This document shows, piece after piece, positions 35,301-46,847 of a stretch of DNA of 64,000 nt (position 1 is the first letter of the stretch; every line of letters starts with the position of its first letter). This stretch comes from Phytoseiulus persimilis. Taxonomy: Eukaryota; Arthropoda; Arachnida; Mesostigmata; Phytoseiidae. The notes beneath the pieces were generated by a model, which saw only the letters and a list, made by a program, of their open reading frames with translations, had not been told where the DNA came from and did not search any database. The stretch spans positions 5,022,001 through 5,086,000 of the forward strand of contig CM075103.1 of the NCBI GenBank assembly GCA_037576195.1, read 5' to 3'. The position numbers and the translations under genes were made by a program.

Positions 35301-38300
35301 GGAGTTCGACGAGTGTTCGTTGACTGGGCATTCTACGGCTGATGAACTAGTTCAATCGAAAAAGGTCAGAACTGGTATCGTATGGCGTCGGCCCATCGAG
35401 CAGCTCCGTTTCGACACAGGAGGAGTTCTCAGGTAACTCAGTGAGTTTTTACCGCAGGTGCGGAACATTAGAACAACGTATAGATCCAGCCCCGGGGCTC
35501 GGAGGCTTAGGCTCCCAGTCGGAAAGTGCGTGAATCGGGCTGATTTGTCGGCTGTCGATGACATTCTTCTCCAGCGGGTTTCCCGGTGCCGAGTGCGACC
35601 TTTTCGGGCACCTTCGACGATTGCCGCTCCGACGAGACGAGCGAGAATCGACAACGTTCGTTTTTATTTATTCCGACGTCAGCGGATGACGGAGAATGAC
35701 GCTGTCACAGCGTCCCACACTCGAAGCAATTATCCCCAGGACACCAAGCGTATCACGAGTTCGCTCGACCGACTCCTGTTCGGGCGGGCGGCCGACCTGT
35801 CCCGTCCTAAGCAGTAATACATCAGCATCATCGATCAGTCGCACGATAACTGTCTTGAGCAGGTATGCGGCTAAACTACGCCGACGACGGCCATAATTCA
35901 GACAGTCGGATTCCAGGTCGGAACTTCTCTGGTTTCCAGCCGCGTCGAACGGCACCTGAGGAGAGGCGAACCAAAGTTCAACTTTCGAGCACGTCAGCCA
36001 GAATTCGCCCGATCGAGAGGTTCCTCGGTCTGAGGTGGGAAATCCGATCAATTCCAATAACATGAGACCAAGTTTGATCCATAGGAGTCACCAACGGCGG
36101 AAGCCAGCGGACCGGGATTCACTTCTAGACGTGAGAATGTGGAACCTCTATTCGGCAACGAATTTATACTAGCAGCGAGCCGGCTACGCGCGCGATGGAA
36201 TTTGATGCGTGTGCTCTACATCCCTCGTCTCGAGCTTGAATAAATTCGCGCGCTGCCACATGAAGGTCAAATTGATTCTTGAACCTGACTCTGGAAGCTC
36301 AACGATGCTCTTCGAAGAGGAAACGTCCCCGAAGTGCTTCAGTTGAGAAGCTTCGCAATCGAGTGTAGTTGAAGACAAAATACGATTTGTGATTCGTCAG
36401 CGCAGACCGGATCGATGAACATCTGAGTCGACGAGACCGACGGGAGGAATTCGAACGACCTCCGCAACACGCACGAACGCCGACTCCGGATTTTTAGCCA
36501 ACTTTCGGCTTTTCGTCTCGTGACACGAGCTCTGTTCCGAGAAAGCGGAGCGCTCTATCCTCGCCAACAACGGGAATCGCCGGTCTCTCAGATCGGAGCC
36601 GATTCGGAGATCGGTCGCCAATTAGCTCGCTTCCTCCCGCTCATTGGAAAAGCGGCACCCATAGAATTTCCGCGTTCGCTTCCCTTCCGCAAACAATCCG
36701 TGGCGAATCGAATCGAGAGATCCCAGTCAGAGCTTCTCCAAATCGGAGGAGCAACACAACCTCTGGAGAACCAGCTTAGGTTGGACGAATGATTCCTTGA
36801 TTCAAGACCCAATCGCAGATTTAGCTCGACACTGGCGATGCACGGGCGATCTCCAAGAGATTGCCCAAAATCTTATTCGATCCATTGAGTGCTGTTTCGC
36901 TTTCCGTGCTCGGGTCATCTTCCGGGCGGTGTATTCTTCCAGCGCCTTCGTGAGCTTTTTGCGGAGCCGCGAATCGTGCTCAGTGTCGTTTTCTTTTCGT
37001 GTTCCGTATCGTCGGCCTTGTCATGCTCAGAACGTTCGAGCATTGAGAGCGGAGTTTTTTAGCCGAGTCAGTCATCACTGTGAACGATCTCCGTTGGTCA
37101 CCGAGTTTTTGCGGCATTCCTCCCTCGATCGACGCTAGTCCTCCACGTGTTCTCCACGCAAGATATCTATCGCGTTGTAACCCGGTTTCATCTTGGGACG
37201 AGAGGCCGAAATCGCCCACAAAACATCGACTGAGCGCCAACAAAAAAAGCCTTCCCAGTCTTTGTCGACGCAAACACCAGCCAAAATGGCGCCATCGAAG
37301 CACGCGTATGAGAGCGCACTCGCAAGTTCAGAAACCCCCCCCCCCCTCGCCTTGCCTGGACACAACTAGATCTCCCTCAAAGTCTTCAAGCCAAAGAAGA
37401 CAAACTATATTTTATTTCAGGAACATTTCCCTCTCGTTCCTCCCACACGGCGATTGATGACTCCAGGTCGTGTCCAGGACCGACTCAGTTCAGGCCCCGG
37501 GGAGCCGACTGAGCTGTTCCTGAACGCGTCTCGCAGGAAAAAAGAAACGACGGGGAATTCCACCGAGCATTCGTCTCCGAGAGCGACGATTTTTGCCGCT
37601 GGTGTCTTGCTCTTGCCATTCAGGACCGCACCGGACACACCGAAACGGCACAGAACACTGCGATTGGGTGGAAATGACGAAGTGGGTTGGATGGATGAAT
37701 TGTTGAAGGAAGGGTGGCAGATAACCGATGGAATCAGGGAGCTCAGTGCATATTCGGTGCCCAACAGACACCGTTGACGGAGTCGGCTCGATTCAAACTG
37801 TCGTCAGAATGTGTCACTTGACTGAGCTGCTGCGCGCGGTGTGTGGCTCACGATCCCCCAAGCAGCGAGCGGGGGCCAGAGGAAGAAAATGTGAGCGAAC
37901 CGCCAGCGAAAGAGACGAAGACGACGAACATGAAGGAAACGCGGCTCGCGTCGCTCCGACTGGGTTTTCTACGGTCTGACCAAACAACAGCCGACCAACG
38001 ACTATGAGTCTCTTCGGCGGTTCGACGCGACAGCCGTTCTTTGAGACGCCCGATTTCTGACCGACTGATGAAGAAGCTGGTGTCCCTTCCCCGAACAATG
38101 GTATCATCATCAAAAACAACGACGTCGATAAATCAACATAGTGATTTCCTACGGATTAACAATAGGGGACTTCTGATGCTATTTAGTTTCCAGCCAATAG
38201 ATCCGGATCCTCTACGTCTGTTCTAGCCACGAAACCGGTGGGGAGAGCAGTTGGAAAACCGGAGTTTCATGTCGAAGGAGCTCAGAGGCGGTGGCGAAAT

Positions 38301-41300
38301 CCGTCGTCACCCGGAACAACAGCCCTGCTGGGATCGTATTCCGCACCGTATCGGAAATTCTCAGCAGCCACAATCGAGACGACAAGAGTCCTCAGAGCCA
38401 CTCGACTCCGGATTTTGAGCTTTGGTCGATGACTGCCATATCGGGACAGTCGCCCGGAAGGAGGGAAGTGCTTGCCGCCGGAAATAACGGCGTAAGATTC
38501 TTATTGTGTGATGCCTTCAACGACGAAGACCCTGGTCCTTGTCGATTGGCTCTCAGTCCTTATCAGCTGTCACACCTTCCGCGGTCCAAATCGATTGCTC
38601 GCGGCAGGAAGTGTTTCCTCCTCTTCTGCTTCGATACAGCGTCTCGATAGTCTAGTCGCCCGAAAAGCTCTACCTGGAGGGACCAGAGTCTGAGGAGGCG
38701 TCATTCAGAATATCCGAAAACGGACCGCAGATTCTTGGGGCCGACTTCCAACTGTTAGAATCATTTTGCCGCTTCGCCATTTGGAGTGAGCCGACTAGAA
38801 ACTGGACTGTTCCATCAGAGGCAAAGAAAAGAGGGTAATTGTTGTGCTAGAAACTCCCACTGACCGCAGAAAGCTTCTTCTGACTGTCAGTCGCACAGAC
38901 GATGAGCCATGAACGATAACGTCACCGACGTCCTTGCGGAAAGCGGCTCGGCTCCGCGAACCCAGCCCCGCGTCGAAGAACCATTCGGAGCAGCGTCCGA
39001 TGTGTCATTTCTGAGTCACGGAGTCAATCCACACAAAATCCCAACGCCGGGTCGACAACAAAAATGGTCACTTAGAAGATGAGGGTAGCCTTCAAGTCGA
39101 CGAGGAGCGTCAAGCGTTCTGGCACTTCAAGCCAACGTACTTTCGCGGATCTTCCCTGAAACCTGCGCACAATACGGATTGCGACACCACCGTCACCAAG
39201 AATAGCGGTGGAACCGCTCAAAGTCGCTCCGACTCGACTCGATCCTTCCTTACGACGCGCCAAAGCACCGTCAATCGACTAGCTACCAGAAACGAGCGTG
39301 AAATTTCCGTGTTATCGAAATTCCCACACGTACGTGGAAGCTACGGAGAATCCCCGAATTATTGGGCGAAAAATTCACCGAGTCATTCCGATTCTATCCC
39401 AAGGCCAGCATCGCAGCTGTCTTTCGCCGAAAGAATTCTCTCACGTCAGTCTACAAGCGACCAGGCGCCCGTCGGTTAAACTCTCCCTTGGTGCTACCGT
39501 CAACACTGCGTAGAGCCGCGCATGTTCGCGAGAACATTGTCCCGCTATGAATTGGCGCCACGGGCGCATGCTTAGAAGATGGCTCGAGTATTATCCCGCA
39601 GAACTCGTTCCGGTTTCAAGTTCGAAAACTGCGTTGATCCCGTCACAGGATCTTGAGCCGCCAACAGGACACGTCGCTGCGCTCGTCCGTTCTCGCACGG
39701 TGGAGAACCCGGAACGAGAGGGCTTTTGGCTGCGGGAATGGAGAAGCGCAGCAGATTTCACCGCAACACCAAACTGAAAACAATTCAATTCCACTTCCGT
39801 TCAACATCTTGCGGCCCTTACACTCCGGGCAATTATTCGATTGTTCGACTCGTATCTGGTTTCAAACTCTTTCGTTTCAACGGAGATGTCAAGCCAGTTG
39901 ACATAACGAAAATACGGCGAGGAGCTTTTCGGAAATGTCATGAGGAAGTTCCTCCTCGTTTTCGATGGAGCTCGCCGCCAGATTAGCGAATGAATGAGCT
40001 CCGCAGCGGCTCATGGCTCGGAGAACTTCTCATGAAGCCCGCGAGTAACATTTCATTCTCATAGTAGCGCATGGGATCGACTCCTGGCATCGAACGTCAA
40101 TTAAAACCCAATGGAATCCACGGCATTTGCTCCGGAAAAGACTTCCGTTCGGATGAACGTCAGATCGAACACTCGGAAGAAAGAGTCTTTCCGACCTGAG
40201 GTCTGTGTAGGCCTAGGGTGGGTGGGGCGCGGATTAGGTGGTGCGCTGAGGCGCAGCTGGAGACTCAGAGAAGCCCCCGACTTCAACATATGACGCCGTA
40301 CACACATTGCCATCTGATGTGGCTTCTGCTCACCCGAACCGATTGATAGGTCAAAACCCATCGGTTGACATTTTCAACGAGCCGCTAACGTTGTTTGAAT
40401 TCAACAACGAACTCGAAATGCAGTACGCGGGTGCGTCACCGCGAAATGAAATTTGATATTCGTTCGCAGCGTAACTCAAACAGAATCAGCTGGCTATTGC
40501 CAAGAGATACGCGTACAACTCAGAAAAATCCGAACTCGTCTCGAAGTCAGTGGCATTGCGAGGCATAGAAAAGCCCACGCGCGAGGACAACAGCCGATAT
40601 GTCCTGAGCGTCCAAGCAGCGACTTTTTTTTACCGAGCTGGGGACCGGCCGGCGTCTGTCTCGGAACTCAAAGCTTGTCAGTATTCAGAACAGGCGTTTT
40701 CCCACACCGATTCCTCAAGCCCACCCGCTACGAGGGGTTTTCACTTGGCGGGACCTCCCGAAAAATCAGCGCTGGCCAGAAGATGCGTTGTTGGATTCCT
40801 ACGGATTCGCTTTGCTTACCTGAGCTACCGGTTAGATGTTCATAATCCTTTTCGCTTGTCAATGGGCTTCACAACTGTTTCAACTTCCAAGGCACCGACA
40901 TAAACACGAACAGACGAATTAATTTCAGGGCGTTTAAGTGAATTTCAATTCATGATCTACTACTGATCCATTGTAATCTTCTCTGGTTCATTTTCTTCCT
41001 CAACAACTCTCTTCTCACAACAACGCCATGGCCCGTCTGCTGCTTTTGCTGCTGCTGCCTGCTACGGTCCTCCTCCTCATCCACAACTACCACCGCTCTG
41101 CCGTTCTTTCCCTCGAATTCGTCGGGCGATCCGCCATGTTTTTCAAGTCTCAAGGGGGACCATAATAATAACAAAGCAGCGTGACAAGAAGAAGAGCGGT
41201 CTTGCGTGAAACCCAGAGCAAGTGTTCAAATTCAGACACATAATTAGCAGCTCAAGATTATTTCAGCTGTGACTTCGAGTATTTGATGGAGGATATCCTC

Positions 41301-42562
41301 CTCTTGTTTCACCCTCTCCCCTGTGTGGAATCCTCGCGGGTGTTTCGAGTGGGATCAGCTGTGGAGGACGCCGATAGACATCGCAATGTCACTTCTCAGC
41401 TTCTCAGATTAATTAGGGAGCTTGGAAGGGTTTATTGCAAGTGGCATCCAGGGTGAGGGTGTATGAAGAATTTGGGAACCTTTCGGAGAAGGATTCGAGT
41501 TACGTGCCGGGGCTCCTGAATCTCATCGCGTCTACATGGGACGGAAAACAATTTCCGCTTCGTTGTCGACTGTTGGACTTCTCAGGGAACTTCCTCGTGT
41601 GGGGCGGGCTGACCAATCGGGGCAGTACCCCTTGGATTCGACTCCGTCCAGAATAGACTTTTATCTTGTACTCGGCTCCACGCGACGCATTATTCCTCAC
41701 AGCTCAATGAATGTCGTATCTAACCAAGTCTCGGAGAATTCTCTCTCCCTAAGCCTCAAAATTATCTACGCCAAAGGTGAGGTGCACTCTCGTCACGTGC
41801 ATCGGAATCAACTGCGGAATATTCGTCCGACTACCCAGCGGAGGTTATCTGACACGTTAGACTTTCCGCGGGGTACAACGTAACGCATTCCTGAAAGTTC
41901 CAGGCACCTCTAAAAACGAAGCAAGGGAGGTATTTTGCATTAGACGTTCGATTTCTCTTCCGAACAGTCTATTCGCGTCGGACGCATCACTTGAACCAGG
42001 CGGAAAACTTATCAATGATACTCATTAGAGTCCGTTTAGACGTTCCTGGCGCTAGAGATGCGCCGCATCCATTGTCAAGAACCATTCAATCTCTTTGTGA
42101 AATATCAACCACAATCTGCACGCACTGGATTTCCTGAAATGGAGAGTGGTAGAGGTGACAGTATGATTCGCTGCGCCCCGGCAGAACCGAAGTCGATGGA
42201 GAGAATGAATCCAAAACTTCGCGGCCCACCAATTTTTCTGTGCCCTTAAATTGGGGTATGCAGCCGCTTTCAGAAGCTGTATTGCTGTGGGTGATACCTG
42301 GGTTCATGTCCTTTCCACAACTTCCCGACTGTTTATGGGTCGTATGTTTCTCGGAATGGAGATTTCTTCGTGGGATCAGAAGTTGTTCCTCTCTCTAATG
42401 AGGAAGAAATAGAATTTCAGTCGACCAGGACCTGGAATGAATCAACTGTTCTTGCTTTGATTCATTGTCGTTCGGGATGGGCGGCACTTCGTGGAGTCCC
42501 GGGTCTATGTCTGAGAGTCTGAGAGGCAGACGGAGCCAGAATAGACGAATCCCAGAATGAGA
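32347..42562. other. Ten-kilobase gene-poor stretch
   Basis: Many short open frames on both strands, none with recognisable domains, consistent splice phases or family resemblance. Two poly-C runs (33273-33284 and 37335-37346) are present. The longest frames (33503-33940 +, 35668-36063 -) are Arg/Ser-rich and look like chance. The stretch could hold distal 5' exons, introns or enhancers of ena, or an intergenic region. One short candidate peptide at 41028-41165 is listed separately. Confidence 0.4.
41028..41165 (+). CDS. Candidate 45-residue membrane or secreted micropeptide
   Basis: A short frame with a good initiation context (gccATGG). It starts with a strongly hydrophobic segment (MARLLLLLLLPATVLLLIHN) like a signal peptide or signal anchor, followed by 25 polar residues and a TAA. 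It stands alone in a gene-poor region. It may be a leader exon, a micropeptide, or chance; the opposite strand encodes a Gln-rich run, which by itself creates the Leu run. Confidence 0.2.
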   Translation: MARLLLLLLLPATVLLLIHNYHRSAVLSLEFVGRSAMFFKSQGGP

Positions 42563-43291
42563 TTAATTCGACGTAGCTGTGGTTTTCGGCCGAGCGACCT
42601 GAACGTTGGACTTGGTGGCGATGCGTGATCTGCTCTGAAAGCTAATGAGTTGACTCAGAACGGATCTGGATTTCAGAGCGACTGACCGCGAGTGCATACC
42701 CAGAGCTTGTTCGAGGGTGAGGGATATTTCAACTACGTACTTTTGGGAGGGGGAAAGATAATATGATCGGAATTGAATCTCCGAGAACAAGACGGAGGAT
42801 GGGTATGGCCCCAGTGAATGCAATACTCGAATCGGAAGTGAATCTAGAGGTTTCCACTTGTTGAGATCCCAGTGGGAGACCGTGATCTTGCCGAATATTC
42901 CCCCTATGAATGGGTTGAGCTGAGCGTAGAGCGAGCGAGACGACTGAGCAGCAGGAGTTTATGGATTCACTCTTGACGAGTGCACCAAATAACGCCCCTC
43001 CGACCAAGATCCGAGAATGGATGGACGAATGGAAGCGATCATGCTGTCGTTGTCGAATGACAGGAGTCGGACAGTTTTCAACATCTTGGGTTAGTCTCAG
43101 AATTTTTATTGCAGGGAGGAGGTTTTCGCTGATGTATTTCCGGCAGTTTTCGAAGCAGACGACAGTACGATTTGTCGTCAGCCTCCTCGAAATCCGTGTT
43201 GTGCTGAGCAGACCGGCCGGTGATCTGAGCTGCAGGTTTCGGCGCGTGATAGCACTGCTCGTTGTCCTCGTGAAACGGATTGAAATTGGCT
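42563..43291 (-). CDS. Unrecognised minus-strand gene, exon structure uncertain
   Basis: The best-supported part is the exon 42943-42563: 126 residues after a good acceptor (ctgctgctcag), containing NPFIGGIFGKITVSHWDLNK and KYVVEISLTLEQALGMHSRS, with a TAA at 42563. A preceding exon 43084-42986 (MLKTVRLLSFDN, DSMIASIRPSILGSW) ends in gtgcac in matching phase 0. Further upstream, from an acceptor at 43292, a different frame reads NFNPFHEDNEQCYHAPKP and DFEEADDKSYCRLLRKLPEI, Cys-containing and protein-like, but stops just past the MLK start. Either two genes overlap here or a frame break separates them. No domain recognised. It lies head-to-head with the LicD-like gene at 43812. Confidence 0.35.
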
Positions 43292-43811
43292 CTGAAAACA
43301 ATCTTCAGTCGCAGTGCTCAACTGCTGTGCGTTGTCAGATCTGTTCGACACTCCGCGAGCAGCAACACTATGGGTGAGCTGCTGTTGTTTTGTTTATCGT
43401 CATCCTCGTTGTTCCCGAGTAGAGAAAGAGGAATGCGGGAGTTTGTCTCGCAGTGGAAAAGTTGGCAAGATAGCGTGAACGGTGGCAATAGCCGCAACTA
43501 CTGCCATCAACATCGGCAGGGCGTAAGGAACGATATTGGCGCTTCGGCTGCGCAAGTTCGTTCTATCGCCCTTCTTTCGCTCCGAGTGCGGAGGGTAATG
43601 TGCGTTGACACCCCCCCCCCACGGTGTCGAGGTTGAATTGTACGGGGCTAACGTACACAAGTCCTCTCGCTTTCGCTCATTCAAGAGCGCTCCCCCTTCC
43701 GTGCTCTCGTTGCGACAAGTCAAACCGATACGGCACGCTCACACAACATTCGCTACCTCACCGAGCAATCGTTCCACCCAGTGTCACACGGAGCCAATCG
43801 GCAGCCACGCG

Positions 43812-44468
43812 ATGCGCTTCCACAGATCCCGAAGTTTTCGACGAACTTTTCTCTACGTGCTACTGTTGATGCTCATACTGCTGCTGGTGGTGATTTTCCT
43901 GCAGAAAGAAGCGGCTAACGGCTGCGGAGCAACCGAAGACGCTCACCCGTGTCTCGAGAAGCTCTTTCCGTTGGTTTTGAAGTCTCTTCAGTCGCTCGAC
44001 ATCTCACATTACCTTTGCTTCTACTCTCTTTGGGGAGCTCTGAAGATCGGAGAGCCGCTCCCGTGGACCAACCGGATAGAACTCTGTATCCAGAACGAGG
44101 AACTGCTGGCGAAGGCGGACGAAGGCGCCGTCGTGAAGGCGTTTCGCAGGCACGGGTTGGAGGTTCGCTACGATTCCCCTAACGGGCTGTACTACGCGTG
44201 GCACGATGCCGATGTCCGCTGTCAGGTGTATCTGTATGTGTTCGAAAGTCAAGAAGGCACCGCGTGGCGCGTTGGCTGGAAACACCGACTCAAGAGCTCA
44301 AAAGTGTGCGATGGAGGAACCTGTTTTCCTGCACGCCTGATCAAACCCCCTCTGGAGCAGCTCGACTTCATGGGGCTTCGAGTGAACGCACCCCACGAAG
44401 AGTTCGAGATTCAGAAATACCTCTATCCGGACTCTTGGTGGAAAGACATCCGAGCGCCGAACTGTTGA
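43812..44468 (+). CDS. LicD/fukutin-fold type II membrane protein, probable pseudoenzyme
   Basis: Single-exon 218-residue protein: short basic N-terminus (MRFHRSRSFRR), one membrane anchor (FLYVLLLMLILLLVVIFL, about residues 12-29), then a luminal domain. That domain resembles the LicD/fukutin/FKRP nucleotidyltransferase fold: HYLCFYSLWGALKIGEPLPW aligns with the family's L-x-G-S-L-L-G-x-R-x-G-x-x-I-P-W strand, and QKYLYPDSWWKDI with the K-x-Y-G-P-x-W end. Family enzymes have acidic D-x-D residues right after P-W and an H-x-D later. Here these positions read PWTNRIELCI and DVRCQVYLYVF, so the metal-binding acids are missing. The ATG at 43812 is chosen because it puts the anchor at the N-terminus; the frame is open upstream. 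A poly(A) signal aataaa is at 44842. Family membership is by motif resemblance only. Confidence 0.7.
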   Translation: MRFHRSRSFRRTFLYVLLLMLILLLVVIFLQKEAANGCGATEDAHPCLEKLFPLVLKSLQSLDISHYLCFYSLWGALKIGEPLPWTNRIELCIQNEELLAKADEGAVVKAFRRHGLEVRYDSPNGLYYAWHDADVRCQVYLYVFESQEGTAWRVGWKHRLKSSKVCDGGTCFPARLIKPPLEQLDFMGLRVNAPHEEFEIQKYLYPDSWWKDIRAPNC

Positions 44469-45073
44469 TGGCTCGACCGATGATCCATCGCGGGACATTG
44501 AGCCGACCTCTCCGTTTTCCGGTATTGGAAGACACAACAAGTCCAAGCTTTCAATGTACAGAAATCATCTAGTTGGCTCCATCGATGCTGTCTCCGAGAA
44601 TGTGGGCAGCTTCGGGAGTGCCAGCGATCGCCAACTCAAAATCGAGAGACTTTATTTATTTAGGAGCTACTGTTTGTACAGATGAGAAGCGCGGCCCTGA
44701 AATCTCGAGCGGGGTTGAGGTTTTCGGGGCTGTGAAAGCCGGCAATAATTTTCAGTATCACACTCCATCTCGGTTTCGGCGTTTGTAAGAACTGTACCAA
44801 ACTATCCTGTGCACATACGGTTGAAACACTGACTGTTTTTGAATAAAATTAACGATTTTTGAATTTAATTGCGAACGGCACTCATTGATCATTTGGACGC
44901 CACTGAAGTATCATTTCGAGCACGTAACAAAATATCATAACTTGGGAGGGTACTTCCTGATGAAGATCGTGAGGGGTCTCCTCAGAGTCATTATAATTTG
45001 GATTCGATCGGATCCGATTGCTTCAGGTGGAAAATGTCACCGAAAAACACAAAGATTCGTCACAAAAAATCTC

Positions 45074-46847
45074 ATGACCGCCCCTCCCTCAATCCGTGAA
45101 TGTACACCAACTTCGAATCATGAGGTCCCCGGATGAGGACGGATACGATGCGTTCCTCTTGGCCAAGATCCATACGCGGAAGGGTTGAATCATTTCATTA
45201 TTTCTTGCAGCGACGAAGAAAATCGGGACTCACGACGGAAAGTTTCATTGCGACGAAGCGCTGGCCTGTTCCCTGCTCAAACTGCTCCCCGAATATGCGA
45301 ATGCCGAGATCGTTAGGCGAGTACACTGCGCATTTCGCGACCGTTGCGTTTCATCGCTGGTTACGTCTCGGGACGATCTCAGCCGCTTCACTCTCACCCA
45401 CTCTCAGAGGCTGATTGATATTAATTTCACGTGCGAGGAACGAGCCTGTGTTCCAGCCTAATAGAACTGATGCTCCTTTCAGGACTCGCGACCCTACCGT
45501 GCTGGAAACTTGCGACATAGTCGTTGATGTGGGCGCGGTGTACGACGCGGCGAAGAAAAGATTCGATCACCACCAAAACTCTTTCCAGGTTCGTTGCGTT
45601 GTACGAACGGTATTGTCCATGAATCTCGAGTCATTCCAATGATCATCATTCAGCTCGATCATTAATCCCTTGGATTCCCAGCTGTGTCCCTCAACTCTGG
45701 ACTCAATGAGGGGTCGTTGGATCGCATTCGACGGCGGAGGACTCCAAGAGTGATGCAGATTCACTGAGCCGTGATTTGCTTCCCAGGAAACCATGAAGTC
45801 GCTGCGACCGGAATTCCCCTGGGATATTCGTCTCAGTTCTGCAGGGCTCGTCTACTTCCATTTCGGTGAAAGAATTCTCGCCGACCAAATGAAGCGTCCC
45901 GTTGACGACAAGGATACCCAGATCATTTACAAGAAAATCTACGAAGAGTTCATCATGGAAATCGACGCCATCGATAACGGCATCAATATCTGCGACGGCG
46001 AAATGCGGTAACTTGAGCAACATGCTCAGTCCACAAGAGAATTCGCGATCACTTCTCTTGAGGTTCCTACAGAAACTCACTCGTTTACCGGAGTCCTTCA
46101 TCGCAGGTATCGGATCACCACAAATCTGAGCGCTCGTGTCGGGGGCTTGAATCCGAAGTGGACTGAGGAGGAGACGCCGGGTAGCACAGACCGGCAGTTC
46201 CAGGTCGCTATGAAACTTGTTTTGGAGGAATTCTTGGACCGCGTGAATTACTACAATGAATCCTGGCTGTCCGCGAAGGAAATTGTGCGAGAGGCCATCA
46301 ACAAACGCTATGAAGTATGTGAGGGTCAGGAATCGAGTTCTAGTTGGAAATTCGAATCGTTTGTAAACCGACCTAATCGGACCAGATCGTTCACGTGGGA
46401 AAATCCCCTCAGGTCGATGAAAGCGGGAAAATCGTGGAGCTCTCCCAGGGAGGCTGTCCGTGGAGGGACCACTTGTTCAGCATCGAAGAAGAGATGGGGA
46501 TCCAAGGAGAACTGGAATACGTAATATTCGAAGACTCCAAATCGTGCAGAGTTCAATGCGTTCCGGTGAAGCTCGGATCCTTTGACAATCGGTGAGTGAT
46601 GCATTCAAGGAAGGTCGCCGCTCAGCATAGTATTGAATATCCAGTGCTCGATGTTGAGGAGAACGAAAGCATTTCTTCCGGTCGTTTCAGTCACTCTCTG
46701 CCTTGGAAGGGTCTTCGAGACGACGAGCTGTGCCGTGAATCTGGGATCCCGGGCTGCATTTTCGTTCATGCGTCTGGCTTCATTGGTGGTAACAAGACTC
46801 GAGATGGGGCCCTGGAAATGGCCAGAGCCGCCCTGAAGACAAAGTGA
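45074..46847 (+). CDS. MYG1: MYG1 exonuclease (DHH-related, UPF0160)
   Basis: 3'-5' RNA exonuclease of nucleus and mitochondria in yeast and vertebrates. Exons 45074-45095, 45211-45316, 45483-45588, 45787-46007, 46107-46314, 46413-46591 and 46691-46847 sum to 999 bases in phase, 332 residues. Signature segments: [49 protein letters not shown] (DHH motif), [43 protein letters not shown] and [20 protein letters not shown]. The small first exon (MTAPPSIP) is inferred from its ATG, donor gtgaat and phase; a longer start would need an implausible 27-base intron. Intron 2 has a GC donor (gttag|gcgagt), a rare but accepted GC-AG type. No long mitochondrial presequence is seen. The poly(A) signal aataaa is at 46871. 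Confidence 0.95.

Noticed and set aside
42729-43301. 190-codon minus-strand frame
   Set aside because: It crosses acceptors and donors of better-supported exons in other frames, with no protein-like motifs.
45120-45183. Alternative MYG1 first exon starting [12 protein letters not shown]
   Set aside because: It would need a 27-base intron before 45211, below any plausible splicing limit; the ATG at 45074 gives a 114-base intron in phase.
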